From the NCBI GenBank assembly GCA_013365325.1, contig JABVXV010000258.1:26595-90594 (forward strand): DNA of 64,000 nt, read 5' to 3'. Each line of letters opens with the position of its first letter. Position 1 is the stretch's first letter. A program made the position numbers and the translations under genes. This document shows, in pieces, positions 1 to 12,795 of the stretch. The notes beneath the pieces were generated by a model. That model searched no databases and was not told the DNA's origin. It worked only from the letters and a program-made list of their open reading frames with translations. This stretch comes from Dipetalonema caudispina. Taxonomy: Eukaryota > Nematoda > Chromadorea > Rhabditida > Onchocercidae.

Positions 1-2370
1 GTGTGTATCAAATTTTAAACTTTAAATTTAATTTTAAATCAGTCATAATTTATGAAGAACGCAAAAAAAAGAAAAAAAAAAACATGTGAATCAGCGATCA
101 GATAAGCCATCGCTGTACAACAATAATGTTAAACAGTGTCGTACTTTAACTTTTTCAATCTTTTTCAAAAAAAAAAAATGAATTTCTTTCCATGGAAATT
201 GATTACTTTTGTAGTTTGTCCTAAATGCATATTATGTTTTTTTTTTTTTTTTTTTTTTTTTTTTGGAAAATAACGAAGAGAAAGAAGGAAAATAATTGTA
301 TTGTGCACTCTTTTTATTCCTTTTTTTCCATTTCAATGTCATTTTTTCCTTTTAATTTAAAATTAAAATTTAAAATAAACAGAGAATTGAAGCTTCTTTT
401 TCTCCTTTTTTTAGTTGAATCAAATTTTTTTTTTCAGTTCAATTAAATTAATTTTATTTTCATTCTATCAGAATACAACTGCTTTTCTTCACTAAACTTG
501 TATTAAATAAATGAAAATGAAAGTACTAAAAGATCTAATAGTTGCAAAATTTTTATCAAATTTAAATGATAGTGGTGTTTTTGATTGTTTGTATTTATTA
601 GCCTGTTCGATTGATTTTATTCGATAGCAACTATTTATCTTTTTTTCTTTTTTTTTTGTTGCAGTGAATCGAATCGGACTGATAAATTTCTAATCGGATC
701 CACTATAATTAATTTATATATGATGTCATAGGAAGATTTTTTCAACTTCTGATGTATCACCGTATCAGAATCTTTTCAATTAAACTAATACGATCAATCA
801 TTTAACTAATAATTACGGATGGGTCTATTACTCATCATTGATGGAAAATTAATCGATAAATTTAAAGATTTTTTAAACTATTTCATTTCCTATATACCTT
901 GATTAAGTTCGAGATGTATCAAAAATTATTTGCTATATTTGATAAGATACAAAATAATTCAAATAATTCCAATGAGTGACTAATTATCGTACCAAAAATT
1001 AAAATATTTCTAGTTTTATATTATTTTCATTCTATCTATATAATTTATCGTTTATTGTTATTTGTATTCAACAATGTTTGTCCTCAAAAATTTTCAAATA
1101 ATTAAAAATTGAGAAGTTCAAAATTTAAAAGATACATATTATTGATTGATATGTATACATCAAATAATGGCTTATGTGCTTTAATCTTTTCTAATCGATT
1201 GAACAGTTGGTTTCACTTCCAAACGCTAATTTTCGATCTGAAAAGTCTGAAAATATACTGTTCACCCGTATCAACTGAACATACTTTTTTTTAATTGGTG
1301 ATAGGTATGCTTTTTTAGAAGGTAAAAAATATTTATTTATACTTTTTCACAATTTTTTAAAATTTAATAAACAATAAACATTCAATATGATGGGATAGGC
1401 CAAATGGCAAGGACAGAAGAAAGCTGTCAGAGATTTTTGGGCATAATTGAGAAGATAAGCAAAAATTGACTTTAATTAAAATCTATTTACTGTTACAAAA
1501 TGAACTTTTTGTTCCTTTTTTGGTTGTATCACTTTATTTTAACTTTTAGAAGAAAAAGAAAAAATAAAAATAAAATGAATAAATAAAAGAAATTTTGCAG
1601 TGAAAAAAAATCAATTTTTAACTATTAATTAAAAATAATCAGTTTTTAGCTATTAATTAATTTTGATAGTTGTAATTATAATTCAATGAAATTTGCTCAA
1701 GCATCTCTTAAACATTTTAATTAACAATCATTAATTATATTATAATATGATTTCATGTCTTACCTTCCCTTACATTGTTTTAACTACAAATATTCTACAA
1801 TTGAAATAACATCACTTGTTTAATTTATTTTTTGTGTAGATTAATGATAAGTTGAATTACACGAGAGTGCTTCATGTGTTACTGATATTCTTATAAGCGC
1901 ATTTTCAGAAATATTAAACAAAAAATAATGTCCATAACATCTTAATTGTATTTTCGATTAATTTATTGGAAATTTAGCATTAATGAATATGCAAAATATA
2001 CTGATTAAATTTGATAAAAAAATGCCAATAGTTGGTTATTTTTTAATGTGACATGTTTACTAAATGAATAGAAAATTATTATTTCATGTTTATGTCATGT
2101 CTTTGAACAGTAAAAGTACTGTGTCATACAAAAGTACCGTCATCATAAATACAGTAATGTACAGTATGCTGAATACGTGCACTAAATATATTTTTATTAG
2201 TATTAATAAGTATAATATGATAATAATTTTTTAATATATATTAGTACAAAATTGATAATTTGTAAACGTAAGATCTTCTTATGTACATGGAATGGGTTGA
2301 TGAAATTATGTTACGTTGAATAGTATATTGTTAAAATATCACTGAAAATTTTTAATATGATTTTTTGTAG
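1..2370. other. Intergenic AT-rich region, no gene recognised
   Basis: About 2.4 kb of very AT-rich sequence with long poly-T and poly-A runs (for example a run of 24 T from about 238). The few open frames here are short, low-complexity and lack splice context or family resemblance. It presumably contains the promoter of the gene that starts at 2371, but no core promoter motif stands out. Confidence 0.6.
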
Positions 2371-5111
2371 ATGGAATTCGATTCATTACGAAATTATGCA
2401 TATGGATTTTGCGAACAATTAACACTATCTGCAAAAGTTGCAGTAGTTGGCGGAGTTATTATTGCATTTTATGTTCCGTACAAATATTTGATTACTCGAA
2501 AGCGCAAAACTCCAATTAAAGATAATTACAAGCAAGGCTAGTACTTTTTTTCAAATTCAATAACACTAGCTTTTCTATTGTTCAGTTTCTTTTGCTTTGC
2601 TCTATTTTTTAATCTGTAAATAATTATAATTAAAATTATAGCAAATATTTGTTAAATTAATTAGTTCTGAGAATGGTTATTGTATTATACAGAAGAATGG
2701 ATTGAAATGAAATTGAGCAATTTCGATTATAGAAGTTCTAAGATTTTGAAATTCTCATCGTAAATTTAAAAGTCTTGATATTTTAGTTGAAGTATTTAAT
2801 TGTTGAACTCAATTTGATTAAACTCGTAGTGCTGACTGCTTGTTTACAACTTCCCTTATCATTTTATTTATCTATTGAATTACATATCTTTCAAGTAATT
2901 ATCGACCCAATTTAGGCGTGGTTTATTTGTATCAGTTCCCGCGAGTGAAATATGTACCAAATATTTCACCATTTTGCTTAAAATTGGAAACTTGGCTTCG
3001 TATGGCTGATATACAATATGAAGTTAGGATTAAAAAAGAAAATTTCAAACTATTGCAAAATTAAGTCGTAATTTGAATAAATTCTGATTTTTACCAAATA
3101 TTCTAAAGATTCTTATTAAATGAAACAAATTTCTTTTAAAAATGCATTTAAGACGCTATTCCCTCTTGATTGTAATGCGAAATGTTAATTGTATTAATTA
3201 TTTCATTAAGATGAATTGGTTTCAACTTTTTCTCCATTTATTTTCATTTATGGAAGTTAATAACTTTTTTTTTCAAATATAGAATGTATGCTCTTGGAAT
3301 GTACGTTCTTTAGAGGGAACAGTACCGTTTTTGGAATATAACGGCAAGGAATATCCGGATTCAGCACTTGCGATACGGTAACGATTACATTCATTTCGAA
3401 ATTTTTTCGAACTTAATTTACATTTTATACTATTAATTGAATAACCTCTCATTTCCTTGCTTTTCTTTTCTTTCTTCTCATCTATTTTTGTCACTTCGTA
3501 CCAAATGCATTCCATAATTTAATTATAAAAATGAATTCTTATTTCATTGCTAAACTTCAAAAAAAAAAAAGAAGAAAAGTAAGTTAAGCAAATCATATGA
3601 AAATTTAACAAAATTTGTAGAGATATGACAATGATTTTCGCTAAAGAATCAATGGAAAATCATTTAAATAATGAGCAAAAGGCGACAGCTCGTGCATTTG
3701 AAGCAATGGCTGAAAATTCATTGGTAATGACCATTGGCTATTTTCGATACATGGAACATTTCGATGATCTCTTTCAACAAATTCCGGATCAAGCATTTGG
3801 TGTATTGGCACCAATTTGGAAACTTTTGCTAAAGATGATCATTTCTTCAAATGTACGTTTTTCAGAAATTTAACGCAATTGATTTCACACCTTTTAGCAG
3901 TAAAGAGATGAATGTTTGCCTTAAATGATATGATATGGATCAAAAAAAAACAATCATTTGAAATGGTACGATTACTTTTCTATGATTAATTTTTAACAGA
4001 TTAAAAAAAAAAAAAAAAAAAAGAGAACAGGAATTAATAACGGGATGATGTAAAAAGCTCCAAGTTATAACGCCATATTCTTCGGTTAATGTTGTGTTTT
4101 CTTATCTCATAGTCAATTAAATTTTAGAATTTCAGCTAGCAATATTCTAAACTTCTACTTTAAACTAATTAGCTGATATGTAAGCATCAAAGATTTATTA
4201 TCCTTTAATTCTTATCATTTTTATCAAGCAAAATATGTAAATTTTTATGTAAATTTTGTAAATTTTGTTCATTTAAAAATTATTTTTTACAAGACAGAAA
4301 TTTTAGATCAAAAAAAAAATGAAAGTAATTGCTATTGGAAAGCATAATTATGATGAAATCATTAATATTGGCAATGAGGACTTGAAAGCAATATCATCCT
4401 ATCTTGGCAATAAGCATTATTTTGCTGGTTTTAAGCCAACAAGAGTAAGCAAAATCTTTCTATTTAATTTTCATATTTCTTTTAAATACTTGAATTTACA
4501 ATTTGAATTAAATGATCCATCGGAAGAATTTGCTGTGTACTGCAAATTGCTGACAAATTAGCATAGCGATTTGAATTTTCTGCTTTCTGGTTGATGCGAC
4601 GCTTTTTGGAGTGTTAGCGCAAATTGTTTATGCACCATATGATTTGCCACAAAAAACGACAATTGAAAAGGAATTGCCAAATTTGAAGGAATATTGTGAT
4701 CGGATTAAAGGTCATTTTTTTCCAGAAATTTAATTTTTATTTAAATTTAACTTCTAACTGTAAAATTGAAAAAAAAGAAAATATAGCATTACATTTAACA
4801 AATATATGTGGTAGAAATTTTACAGTCGAATAGTTTATGAGGGCGTTGTTATCAGCTTGGATCTAGATGAGTAATTCTAATTAATCAAATTTAAAAAATA
4901 AAGTGGAAAATGAGCATTGAACAAACAATTATGCTATTTGTCTTCGTGGGAAAGAATCGAAATGAAGTATTAAATCGAATTAAAGTATTTAATTTCAGAC
5001 CGATATTGGCCAGATTGGGATAAATGCACAACGGAATTTACAGCAACTTCTAACTGGAAGCATAAAATACGGTTAAATCAAAGTTCCGAAAAGGAAATGC
5101 ACGAGCATTGA
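2371..5111 (+). CDS. CDR / failed-axon-connections-like protein (GST-fold, metaxin-type), 7 exons
   Basis: Exons at 2371-2536, 2916-3022, 3283-3377, 3621-3852, 4307-4444, 4590-4710 and 4999-5111 give about 323 residues. An N-terminal hydrophobic segment (about residues 15-35, basic residues after it) predicts a membrane anchor. It is followed by the GST_N_metaxin-like part (VYLYQFPR, then [19 protein letters not shown], then [10 protein letters not shown]) and a GST_C part with the YAPYDLP and [16 protein letters not shown] blocks typical of the Fax/CDR family. In C. elegans, CDR proteins are linked to cadmium and stress responses; Fax was named from fly axon development. The exact activity of this one is unknown. 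The start follows TTTTTTGTAG directly, a probable spliced-leader acceptor. Two splice sites are unusual: a GC donor after exon 1 (otherwise there is an in-frame stop at 2539) and no AG before exon 6. Family is sure; exon 6 start is not. Confidence 0.86.
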
Positions 5112-5270
5112 ACTGAGATAAGCCAAGCAGAGTATTCACATTTTACAAAATTTTTATAAATTTGCATCAAATTTATTATTTTACAAATCCTGTTATCTTC
5201 AAGAATTTTGTATGCATTTTGAGGAGAGTCTTTGTTTTTTATTATAGCAAATTTATAATAATTTTGCTAT

Positions 5271-5276
5271 AATAAA
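5271..5276 (+). other. Polyadenylation signal AATAAA
   Basis: Canonical hexamer 160 bases after the stop codon of the CDR-like gene. It fits a short 3' UTR, which is usual in nematodes. Confidence 0.5.
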
Positions 5277-6218
5277 AAATGAAAACTTTTTTTAAAATAA
5301 TGACATCGCCGTGAATTCTTTTATTTACTATAAGTAAATTTTGCGAATTTCGTTTTTTTTTTCCTTTTTTTATGATAGTCATTAGCTGTCGAAAAGAAAA
5401 CATAAACAACATATCCTATAAACGAAACAAAAATAGCGCTTCTATTTTGATAAATGCACACATTGATCGATAATCGATTTTTTTGATCAACGATTGCCAT
5501 TTGTTTTTCCCTTTTTTTTCGTGAATTTTAATGCTGCTTGATCAATTCATATTATGCTAACCCCTGATGTTTTGTTTTTGGTGAATTTTGACAAGTATAA
5601 AAGATTGAAATAATCACGATTCAATACTTCCTTCAACAGAGTACATTTTACAAATTATTTAGAAATTGATTCGAGAGGCAACGATTGAAGTATGGCATAA
5701 ATTATATGAATTTAAGTCTCTTCTATGACTAAAATCTAGCGGATTATATGAAAATTATACGATACCAATCTATCTAATCGTTTTCCCTAAATTATATAGT
5801 CGAATTTAGCAAGTTTTCAAGAATAATTTCAATAAGCAAATTTATAATTTATCAAATTTCGAAAATAATTCTATTTTTACTGTTAAAAATTTCAAAATTT
5901 GCATGCAGTAAATGATATTGGTTGCTATTTCATTTTGATAAATGGAATAAATTGTTGAAGAAATTTAAATGATAGAAAGAAATTTGCCTGATGATACAAA
6001 TAATGCAAACAATATGTGTTAAAAATGGATTAAACAATTATACTGAAAAAGAATTGAAACGAATTCACTGACAGTTTCGAGTTCATCGTAATGCAAATAA
6101 TATGACACTATGACCTTTACGTCATTCAATTATTTTGATCATATCAAATTGATGATTAAATATGCTTTCAGTTCAAGGAAGGAAAACTTACGAATTGCGA
6201 AAATAATTCCTAAGACGC
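5277..6218. other. Intergenic region, nothing recognised
   Basis: AT-rich sequence between the CDR-like gene and the tRNA. No coding exon with matching splice phases was found on either strand. Confidence 0.5.
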
Positions 6219-6222
6219 AAAA
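6219..6222 (-). terminator. RNA polymerase III terminator (T4)
   Basis: Four consecutive T on the minus strand, four bases after the 3' end of the tRNA-Gly gene. This is the expected Pol III stop signal. Confidence 0.55.
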
Positions 6223-6226
6223 CGTT

Positions 6227-6297
6227 TGCGCCAACCGGGAGTTGAACCCGGGTCTGCACCGTGGGAGGGTGCAATGATACCGCTACACCATTGGCGC
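6227..6297 (-). tRNA. tRNA-Gly, anticodon CCC
   Basis: Reading the minus strand, the 71-base gene folds as a complete cloverleaf. The 7-bp acceptor stem is GCGCCAA/TTGGCGC with discriminator A. The D-arm has the A-box-like TGGTGTAGCGG, and the T-arm has the B box GGTTCAACTCC. The anticodon stem is GCACC/GGTGC with loop CTCCCAC, so the anticodon is CCC, decoding GGG glycine codons. No intron is present. A T4 terminator follows. Confidence 0.93.
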
Positions 6298-7659
6298 ATC
6301 TCACTGGTGTACTACCAGTTCATATAATTTTACCATTTCTTTAATTAAAAGTTATGGTTTTTTTTTTTTGATGTTACTACTGAAATCCGGTAATTTATCC
6401 GGTTACTTGCCCGGAATCTCGAGGTGTAAAAGTGCAAACAAATTTGTTCGATGTTAATGTTCCCTGGAATTAATGAGATTAACAGAACTATTCAAAAGTT
6501 TTCGGGATCAGTTCGACTTGATAATACCCACCTATGGGCTCATTTACAGTTGGCCAAGTTCGATATAGACAATATCTCATGGAATTGTTCTTTTCTCTCT
6601 TTAGGATAGTTTCCTAATAGCTGAAACCTTTTTCATTCGCTTACAAAAACAAAAAAAAAGAAAAATGAAATTGATATGTAATTAATCACATTCATTATAT
6701 TTGTAACAGGTGATTTTGCAATTCGAAAATTTTCATTTCTTGCACTTTAATTTTTCAAAAATTAAAATTTCGAAGGTTAAAAAAGTGAAGTTATTAATTG
6801 CAGTTTTGATTTGATTAGTAAATTGTTTAAAGTTAAGTTAGAAAAACTATCCATTCCGACATATACACATACTAATAATGCATTCCGAATTATCACAAGA
6901 TAATGGCATTGAATCATCAATCAAAATTATTTTTAATCGTTAAATTCTTAAATGATCAGTAACTCTATTTATCAACATCACAAAACTTGAAATTTACATT
7001 TTTGAAAAAGGATCGTTAATTATGAAATAAGATATAAATGTTAGTTGAATATGAAGTTTGATTAGACATTGTTAATCAAATATAAACCAGAAACTAATGA
7101 TGTTAATCAGTTAATAAGTATATCAATTCATTTTAATTCCTGCATCATATGCCAAATTTGTATAAAGCCACTTGGGCAAAATTTTAATAATTGGAAAATT
7201 TTACAAACAATAATTTGTGTATTGTGATCGATAACATCGTAAGGATAAATTTTGAGAGCATTTGTTAGATGAAGCCATAAGGAAGTGGCCAAAAATAGGC
7301 TTGTAAGAAAGAATTAAAAATTTCACATTGGTTATCATAGTTTTACTGTCTTGAAAATATATTTATTAATATTTTCGAAAAAATGTTTTTACACAATTAA
7401 TTTCTTCTTTATCATAATCTCTTTGTCTATTACAATTTCTTTCACGTGTTGATAATGGTGAAGAATAGCAATATTGATTGTCTCTTTTCTATGAAGCAAT
7501 TTTACATTATTGCAACGAGGAGAATTTAAAATGATAAATATCAATGTTCGAGCAATTATCGTTCAGTTTATTTCATAAAATTTATCCGGATCGGTTCAAT
7601 CACTTTCTTCTACGTAGCGCTTATTTGAAACTTTGCTAATAGTATCAGAAATATTAAGT
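6298..7659. other. Intergenic region upstream of the phosphatase gene
   Basis: Contains a somewhat less AT-rich stretch at about 6390-6600 and otherwise AT-rich sequence. No exon with consistent splice sites was found. It is likely to hold the promoter of the phosphatase gene. Confidence 0.45.
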
Positions 7660-10600
7660 ATGGATAAAATCGTACAAAAAGTGGCAGCCACAATGAAGTG
7701 AGTATATGCATATATTTTTTTAAAAAGTATTTATAAAATTGCATAAAGAATTTGAGGATTCTTCTTATCATTTTGATAAAGATATTGGTGATTAGTGTTA
7801 ACATTTTGATGGGGATATTTTGTAATTGCTATTATCATTTTAGTAGAGATATTAGAGATTACCTTTATCATTGCTAGTAAAGAAAGATGTTAGAAAACGT
7901 CTTATCATTCTCGTGGAAAAATTTACCACAATAAAGTAAAGTTGAGAATTTCAAATGAATCAGATGAAAGTTTTTAACCGAATCCTTTTCTATTTCTACT
8001 GTTATTTTGTGAATTAAAAATGTAAGCTTTTCAGGATTCGAAGAGCTACTGCAGAACAGGTATTCATTGTTTGATCATTTCCCTCCGTTCAACTGATTGA
8101 ACAAAATTTGAAATGATTTGTTAAAGGCAATAAAATTTGTTGATGAATGTTCTTTAACATTTTATTCCCATTGAATAAAATGTATTAATCCATTTTGAAA
8201 ATTTATTTATTGAATTCGGTTTTGTTATATTTTAATTTATGAATTGATATGATAAAATCCATCAATAAGGCATTTAGAAGAGTGTAAATAAAGAGAAAGA
8301 GAAAGAGAAAGAGAAAGATGGTAAGAAAAACAAAAAAGAACAGCCGAAAACAACAGAAAAAAAACGAAAGAAAACATTTTTTAGAATTCTTGGCCGAAAA
8401 CACGAGGAATATTCAAGTTCATCAACAATGTTTGTTTTGATCAAAATTTGAATTAATGTTTGATTAAAATTTTACTCAAAATTAAAAATTTGACACTCAC
8501 TTGTTATAAAATTTTCTCTAGTTTCAGTAAACAAATTATTGCAAATATTAATAGAAAAAATTTGAACGAAATTTTTATCGTCAAAAACAGAAATTGATCA
8601 ATAAAGCTGTTCTTTCAAATCAATCATATGTAAATATAATTATACTGAAATATTCATGCAAAAGTTCAGTTTAATAAATTAAAGAACTCAAATGAGTGTG
8701 TTGGATGAATCAACAATAACTAAAGAGATGGAAAAATTGAAAACAGATCTGAAAAATGGGCCAGCACGTGATCAGGTCATTCATCTGTTTAATACTTTTC
8801 AAAAAGGATTAAAATTTAAATAACAATCATTAATTGATCGATTGATCAGTTGATTCAATTATCTCACTTATTCCAATTGAATGACAGCAAAATTTCATCT
8901 TTAACAGAGTGAGGTAAAAATGTAATAGCAAATATAATATTGCAAAAAATATCTTTTCATTTTTGAAATAAATCATGAAAACATTATTAAACGAAAACGA
9001 TTTCTTAATTACTAGCAAATTTAGTGTTATATTAAAATTGATACTTCAATGAAAATATCTTAGTTTAAAAGATTGTTATATGCTTTTATTGAAGGAGCAA
9101 ACTAGCAAATACAATAAAAAATGTGCAACATATTAAATATTTGCTATTATTTTTATAATTATTGTACAGGCAAACAAATGGAGTGATTCATTGTTGGATA
9201 AAGGTATAGTTGGCTTAGAAATGGAATTAGAGAAATTGAATAAAGCTGTTGAAAAATTGGGAACAAAAGGATTTGATGCTAATATGGAACGGAATTTTAG
9301 CAAAGTAAGGCATTATTGGAAATATTTCAAAATTTTTCCATTATTATTGCAAGAAAAAAATTAGAAATATTAATTTTTAATTTTAAAAATTTTTCATATA
9401 TGTTAGAGTAATTAGCTTTCACTTCAAATACAGACAAATTTTGAAAAAAAAAAAAATTGAATCAAATAGGAATTTAAAGTTTACCTTTTCAGGATGTAAT
9501 ATGTCAAGATAAGGATCGAGTTTTGCTAAAAAATGAAGCAAACAATTATATCCATGCAAATTATATAAGCACACCAAATTTCAAAAAACACTTCATTTGT
9601 ACGCAAGTATGTAAATTTTACTTCAACTATCCATTTAATTTAAGCATACCATATATTAATTTTAAAGTAATTACACTAAAAACTTTTCACGTAATTATTG
9701 GCTAATTTTGTAATCTAATTTTAACAATAGGAAACACATATTGGCAAATTTTAAAACAAAAAAAAAAATCTTATCCTAATTTTTAATCATTTTAATCATT
9801 ACAATATTTTAATATTATATGGTAAATTTTCAATTAAAATAATCGAACCATTATGATTAACCTAACAATTTCATTCTTAGTCAGTAAATTAATTTGATAG
9901 AATAATTTTATTGATAAATTTTAATAATAAGATAAATTTGAATAGTATTAATGTTTTATTTGTAATTTATTGTCATTTTCAGCGACCATTGTTGACAACC
10001 GTAGAATCATTTTATAAAATGCTCATACAGGAAGAGGTGCAATGTGTTGTGATGTTGTGCTCCTTTGCTGAAATTACTGAAAAAAATTGCCCGCCGTATT
10101 TTCCGCAATCATCCGCAGAGAAGCCAATGAACTTTGGCACTGTTACTATCACATGCATTATTGTATATTAATTAGAATAATTTAATTATATTAGTAATCA
10201 AAGTAGTTATAAAATTTTATTATATGAATTAAATAATTATACAGTTATTTACAAGTGTAAAACTTAAGATTATCCCATTTTATTGCGTAATTATCGTATG
10301 ATTTATTATATTAAATCATTTTTTTTACGGCATTTATTATTAATTTCTAAATTATTTTTGATTGCGTATGAATTACCAATATTAGTTGATATTATTATTA
10401 TTATTATATTATTCTTATTATTGCAAATATTATCAATTATTAATAGTAATTATTATTGTGCATTATTTTTGTTATCAATATTATTTTCAAATTTATTATT
10501 ACTAGTATATACTGAATTTTCTGCAATTATTTCCTTTTATTATTTTCTCAATTACATTTATAATTGTAGTAATAATTATCATTATAATTGTTATTCTTAA

Positions 10601-12336
10601 TATCGTAATCATAACAATAGTTATTATTATAATTATAATTACAATTACTATTGTTATTATTGCCCTTATCTTGATTTTATCTATTAAAACTAATATATAA
10701 ATAATGTTAACGAATTAATTTTTTTCCAGATTTTACAAATGAATTATATGTGCAAAAATTTTCATACCCAATTTAATTTCCCTTTGATTTTTCGTAAATT
10801 TTTCTTTGAAATTAAATTATAAATCTTTTCACTTTTTTTTTTATAATTCTGATTTATTTTTGTGGAAGAAATTGTTGAAAGGTTGAAATATCTGGTACGT
10901 AACCATAACTTTTCCTCTTTTACGTTAATTATTTGGTGCTAATTTGATATAAATAAAAGTAGAACTTGAAGATTTTAATAAAATGTTGTTGATTTTAGAC
11001 AGAAAACATGAAAGAGGAAACGGATATAACGATTACAACACTGAAAATAGCTGAAGTTGGTAAAAAACAACTCTTAGTGAAACATTATCGTTGGAAAAAT
11101 TGGCCTGAAAGGGGCTTTCCGGATTTGTCACTTACTATTTTCAATTTGATATGCGCTATTCGAAATTCTAAGAAACCGATCGTTGTGCATTGCTCTGATG
11201 GTGTATTTCTATGATTTTTCTTATAATTAGCTTGAAAAAAAAAAAAAAAAAAAAGAAATTTTTTCATGACAAAGTATATTATATTAATGAAATATGCTAT
11301 AACATTAATACTTTAAAGAATTATTAACTTATATAGACAACAAATAGTCAATTAAAATCAAAAAATACAAGCAATATTTTTGTTACAATAAACCAATCAT
11401 ACTGTATATAAATTGAATAATAATTTTATTTTGTGGAAATTAAGTATTTGAATAGGTGTTGGCCGAAGCGGTGTATTTGTAGCCATTGAGTGCATATTGC
11501 AAAAACTGATACGAGGTGGAAATTGTGCTGATTTCGTTGAAATGATAAAAGGAATTCGAAATCAACGTGCTATGGCTATAAGAACTCCTTTGGTTTGTTT
11601 ACAAATTTTAATGCTAATATAATTTTGAATTGAAATTAAAGATTAATTTCTTATGTATAATATTTATATTGTGAGTATAATTGAAATAAGATAGGCTTGA
11701 AGAGAAAAGTTATGACTAAGGGAAGAAAAAGGTAATAATGATGAGAGGAAGAGAAAAAAGGAAAAGTTGGATTTTTTATTTTACTTTTACAAAGAACAGT
11801 TTCTTAAAAATTGACAATCAAAACATTTTCATTAATAGAAATTTAATTAACAATGCTATTTGATCATTACAACGATAAAATTTTTTGTAATGGATTTTAT
11901 AATGTTAATTTTTGAAAAAACTTTGGAAAAGGTTTATTAAATGATGCGATAAATTTTTAAATACTAAAATTTTGTCAATTAATTGGAAATTATTCATATA
12001 ATAATTGGAAAATGCAGCAATACATTGTACTCAATCGCTTGTTACTTCACTTCTTTCATGAACTTAACCTTATTGATATGTCACAACGTTTACTCGAATT
12101 TATTGATGATTATGATGCATATGTAAGAAAGCATAAGGTAAGAAGAAATGCAATTTAAATTTCAAAAGAAATTTAACCTATTGCTCAAATTTAATGTTAA
12201 TATCAATCTATTGCATGAAATTTTAATAGTAATTAATTATTTCATTCTTGAAAATTAACATACATTTAACATGTTAATTGTTCATGAAAATCATAATCAT
12301 CATTTTTCCTTTTTTCTTTTATAGGACGAGAAATGA
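7660..12336 (+). CDS. Divergent non-receptor protein tyrosine phosphatase (nematode-type)
   Basis: Modelled exons: 7660-7697, 8035-8059, 9170-9304, 9493-9606, 9983-10162, about 10869-10892, 10999-11200, 11456-11592, 12018-12137 and 12325-12336, about 325 residues. The single classical PTP domain shows the substrate-binding block NYIHANYI, FICTQRPLLTTVESFYKML, a YFP segment, and the P-loop signature HCSDGVGRSG with catalytic Cys near residue 236, so it is expected to act on phosphotyrosine in the cytosol. Three family positions differ: the WPD loop reads WPERGFP (Asp to Glu at the general acid), the KNRY motif reads RNFS, and the Q-loop Gln is Arg (IRTPLQY). Low or specialised activity is inferred. 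The N-terminus TAEQANKW fits nematode PTPs. An alternative first exon could be 8692-8775, which also splices in phase to 9170. The junction between 10162 and 10869 does not close in phase, so that part is unresolved. Confidence 0.85.
8292..8317. repeat. (GAGAAA)n-type purine microsatellite
   Basis: Short tandem GAGAAA units inside the second intron of the phosphatase gene. Confidence 0.7.
10380..10660. repeat. TTA/ATT-rich low-complexity intronic tract
   Basis: Imperfect TTA/ATT triplet runs interrupted by short AT-rich words, within the largest phosphatase intron. The open frame that crosses it is only a consequence of low complexity. Confidence 0.5.
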
Positions 12337-12547
12337 ATGTAATTTTAACAAGAAATTATAAATAGCAATCATTATATGTCTCTAATAATTGTACCTATCA
12401 ATTTATGCACAATGTATTTATCACAGTAAACTTTAAATGTCATACTTCTTCAATATTGTTTTCACATCAATACAATGAAATGAATTTTCACTTCTTAAAT
12501 AGAATTTCAAATGAATAGTTTTTTTAAAAAGTTTTCGTAGTAACACC

Positions 12548-12553
12548 AATAAA
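12548..12553 (+). other. Polyadenylation signal AATAAA
   Basis: Hexamer 212 bases after the phosphatase stop codon, followed shortly by a long poly-T run. It is a plausible 3' end for that transcript. Confidence 0.35.
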
Positions 12554-12581
12554 ATGAATAATATAAAAATGAATGATACGA

Positions 12582-12613
<32 letters not shown>

Positions 12614-12795
12614 AAAATATATTCATATATGAATATATATATAATGGAAAAAGTGAGAAAAAATTACAAATTTGCATATTTTAAGATTTTTTTTTTTCAA
12701 ACATATAAAATAGTTTCAAAATAGTAGAAGAATTGAAAGGATCGATATTGAGCGGTTACTCATATTATTAGCTGAATTTTTTAATTCGAGCCAAA

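Noticed and set aside
225..446. 73-codon open frame starting in a poly-T run
   Set aside because: Phe-rich translation of low-complexity DNA, with no splice context or family resemblance.
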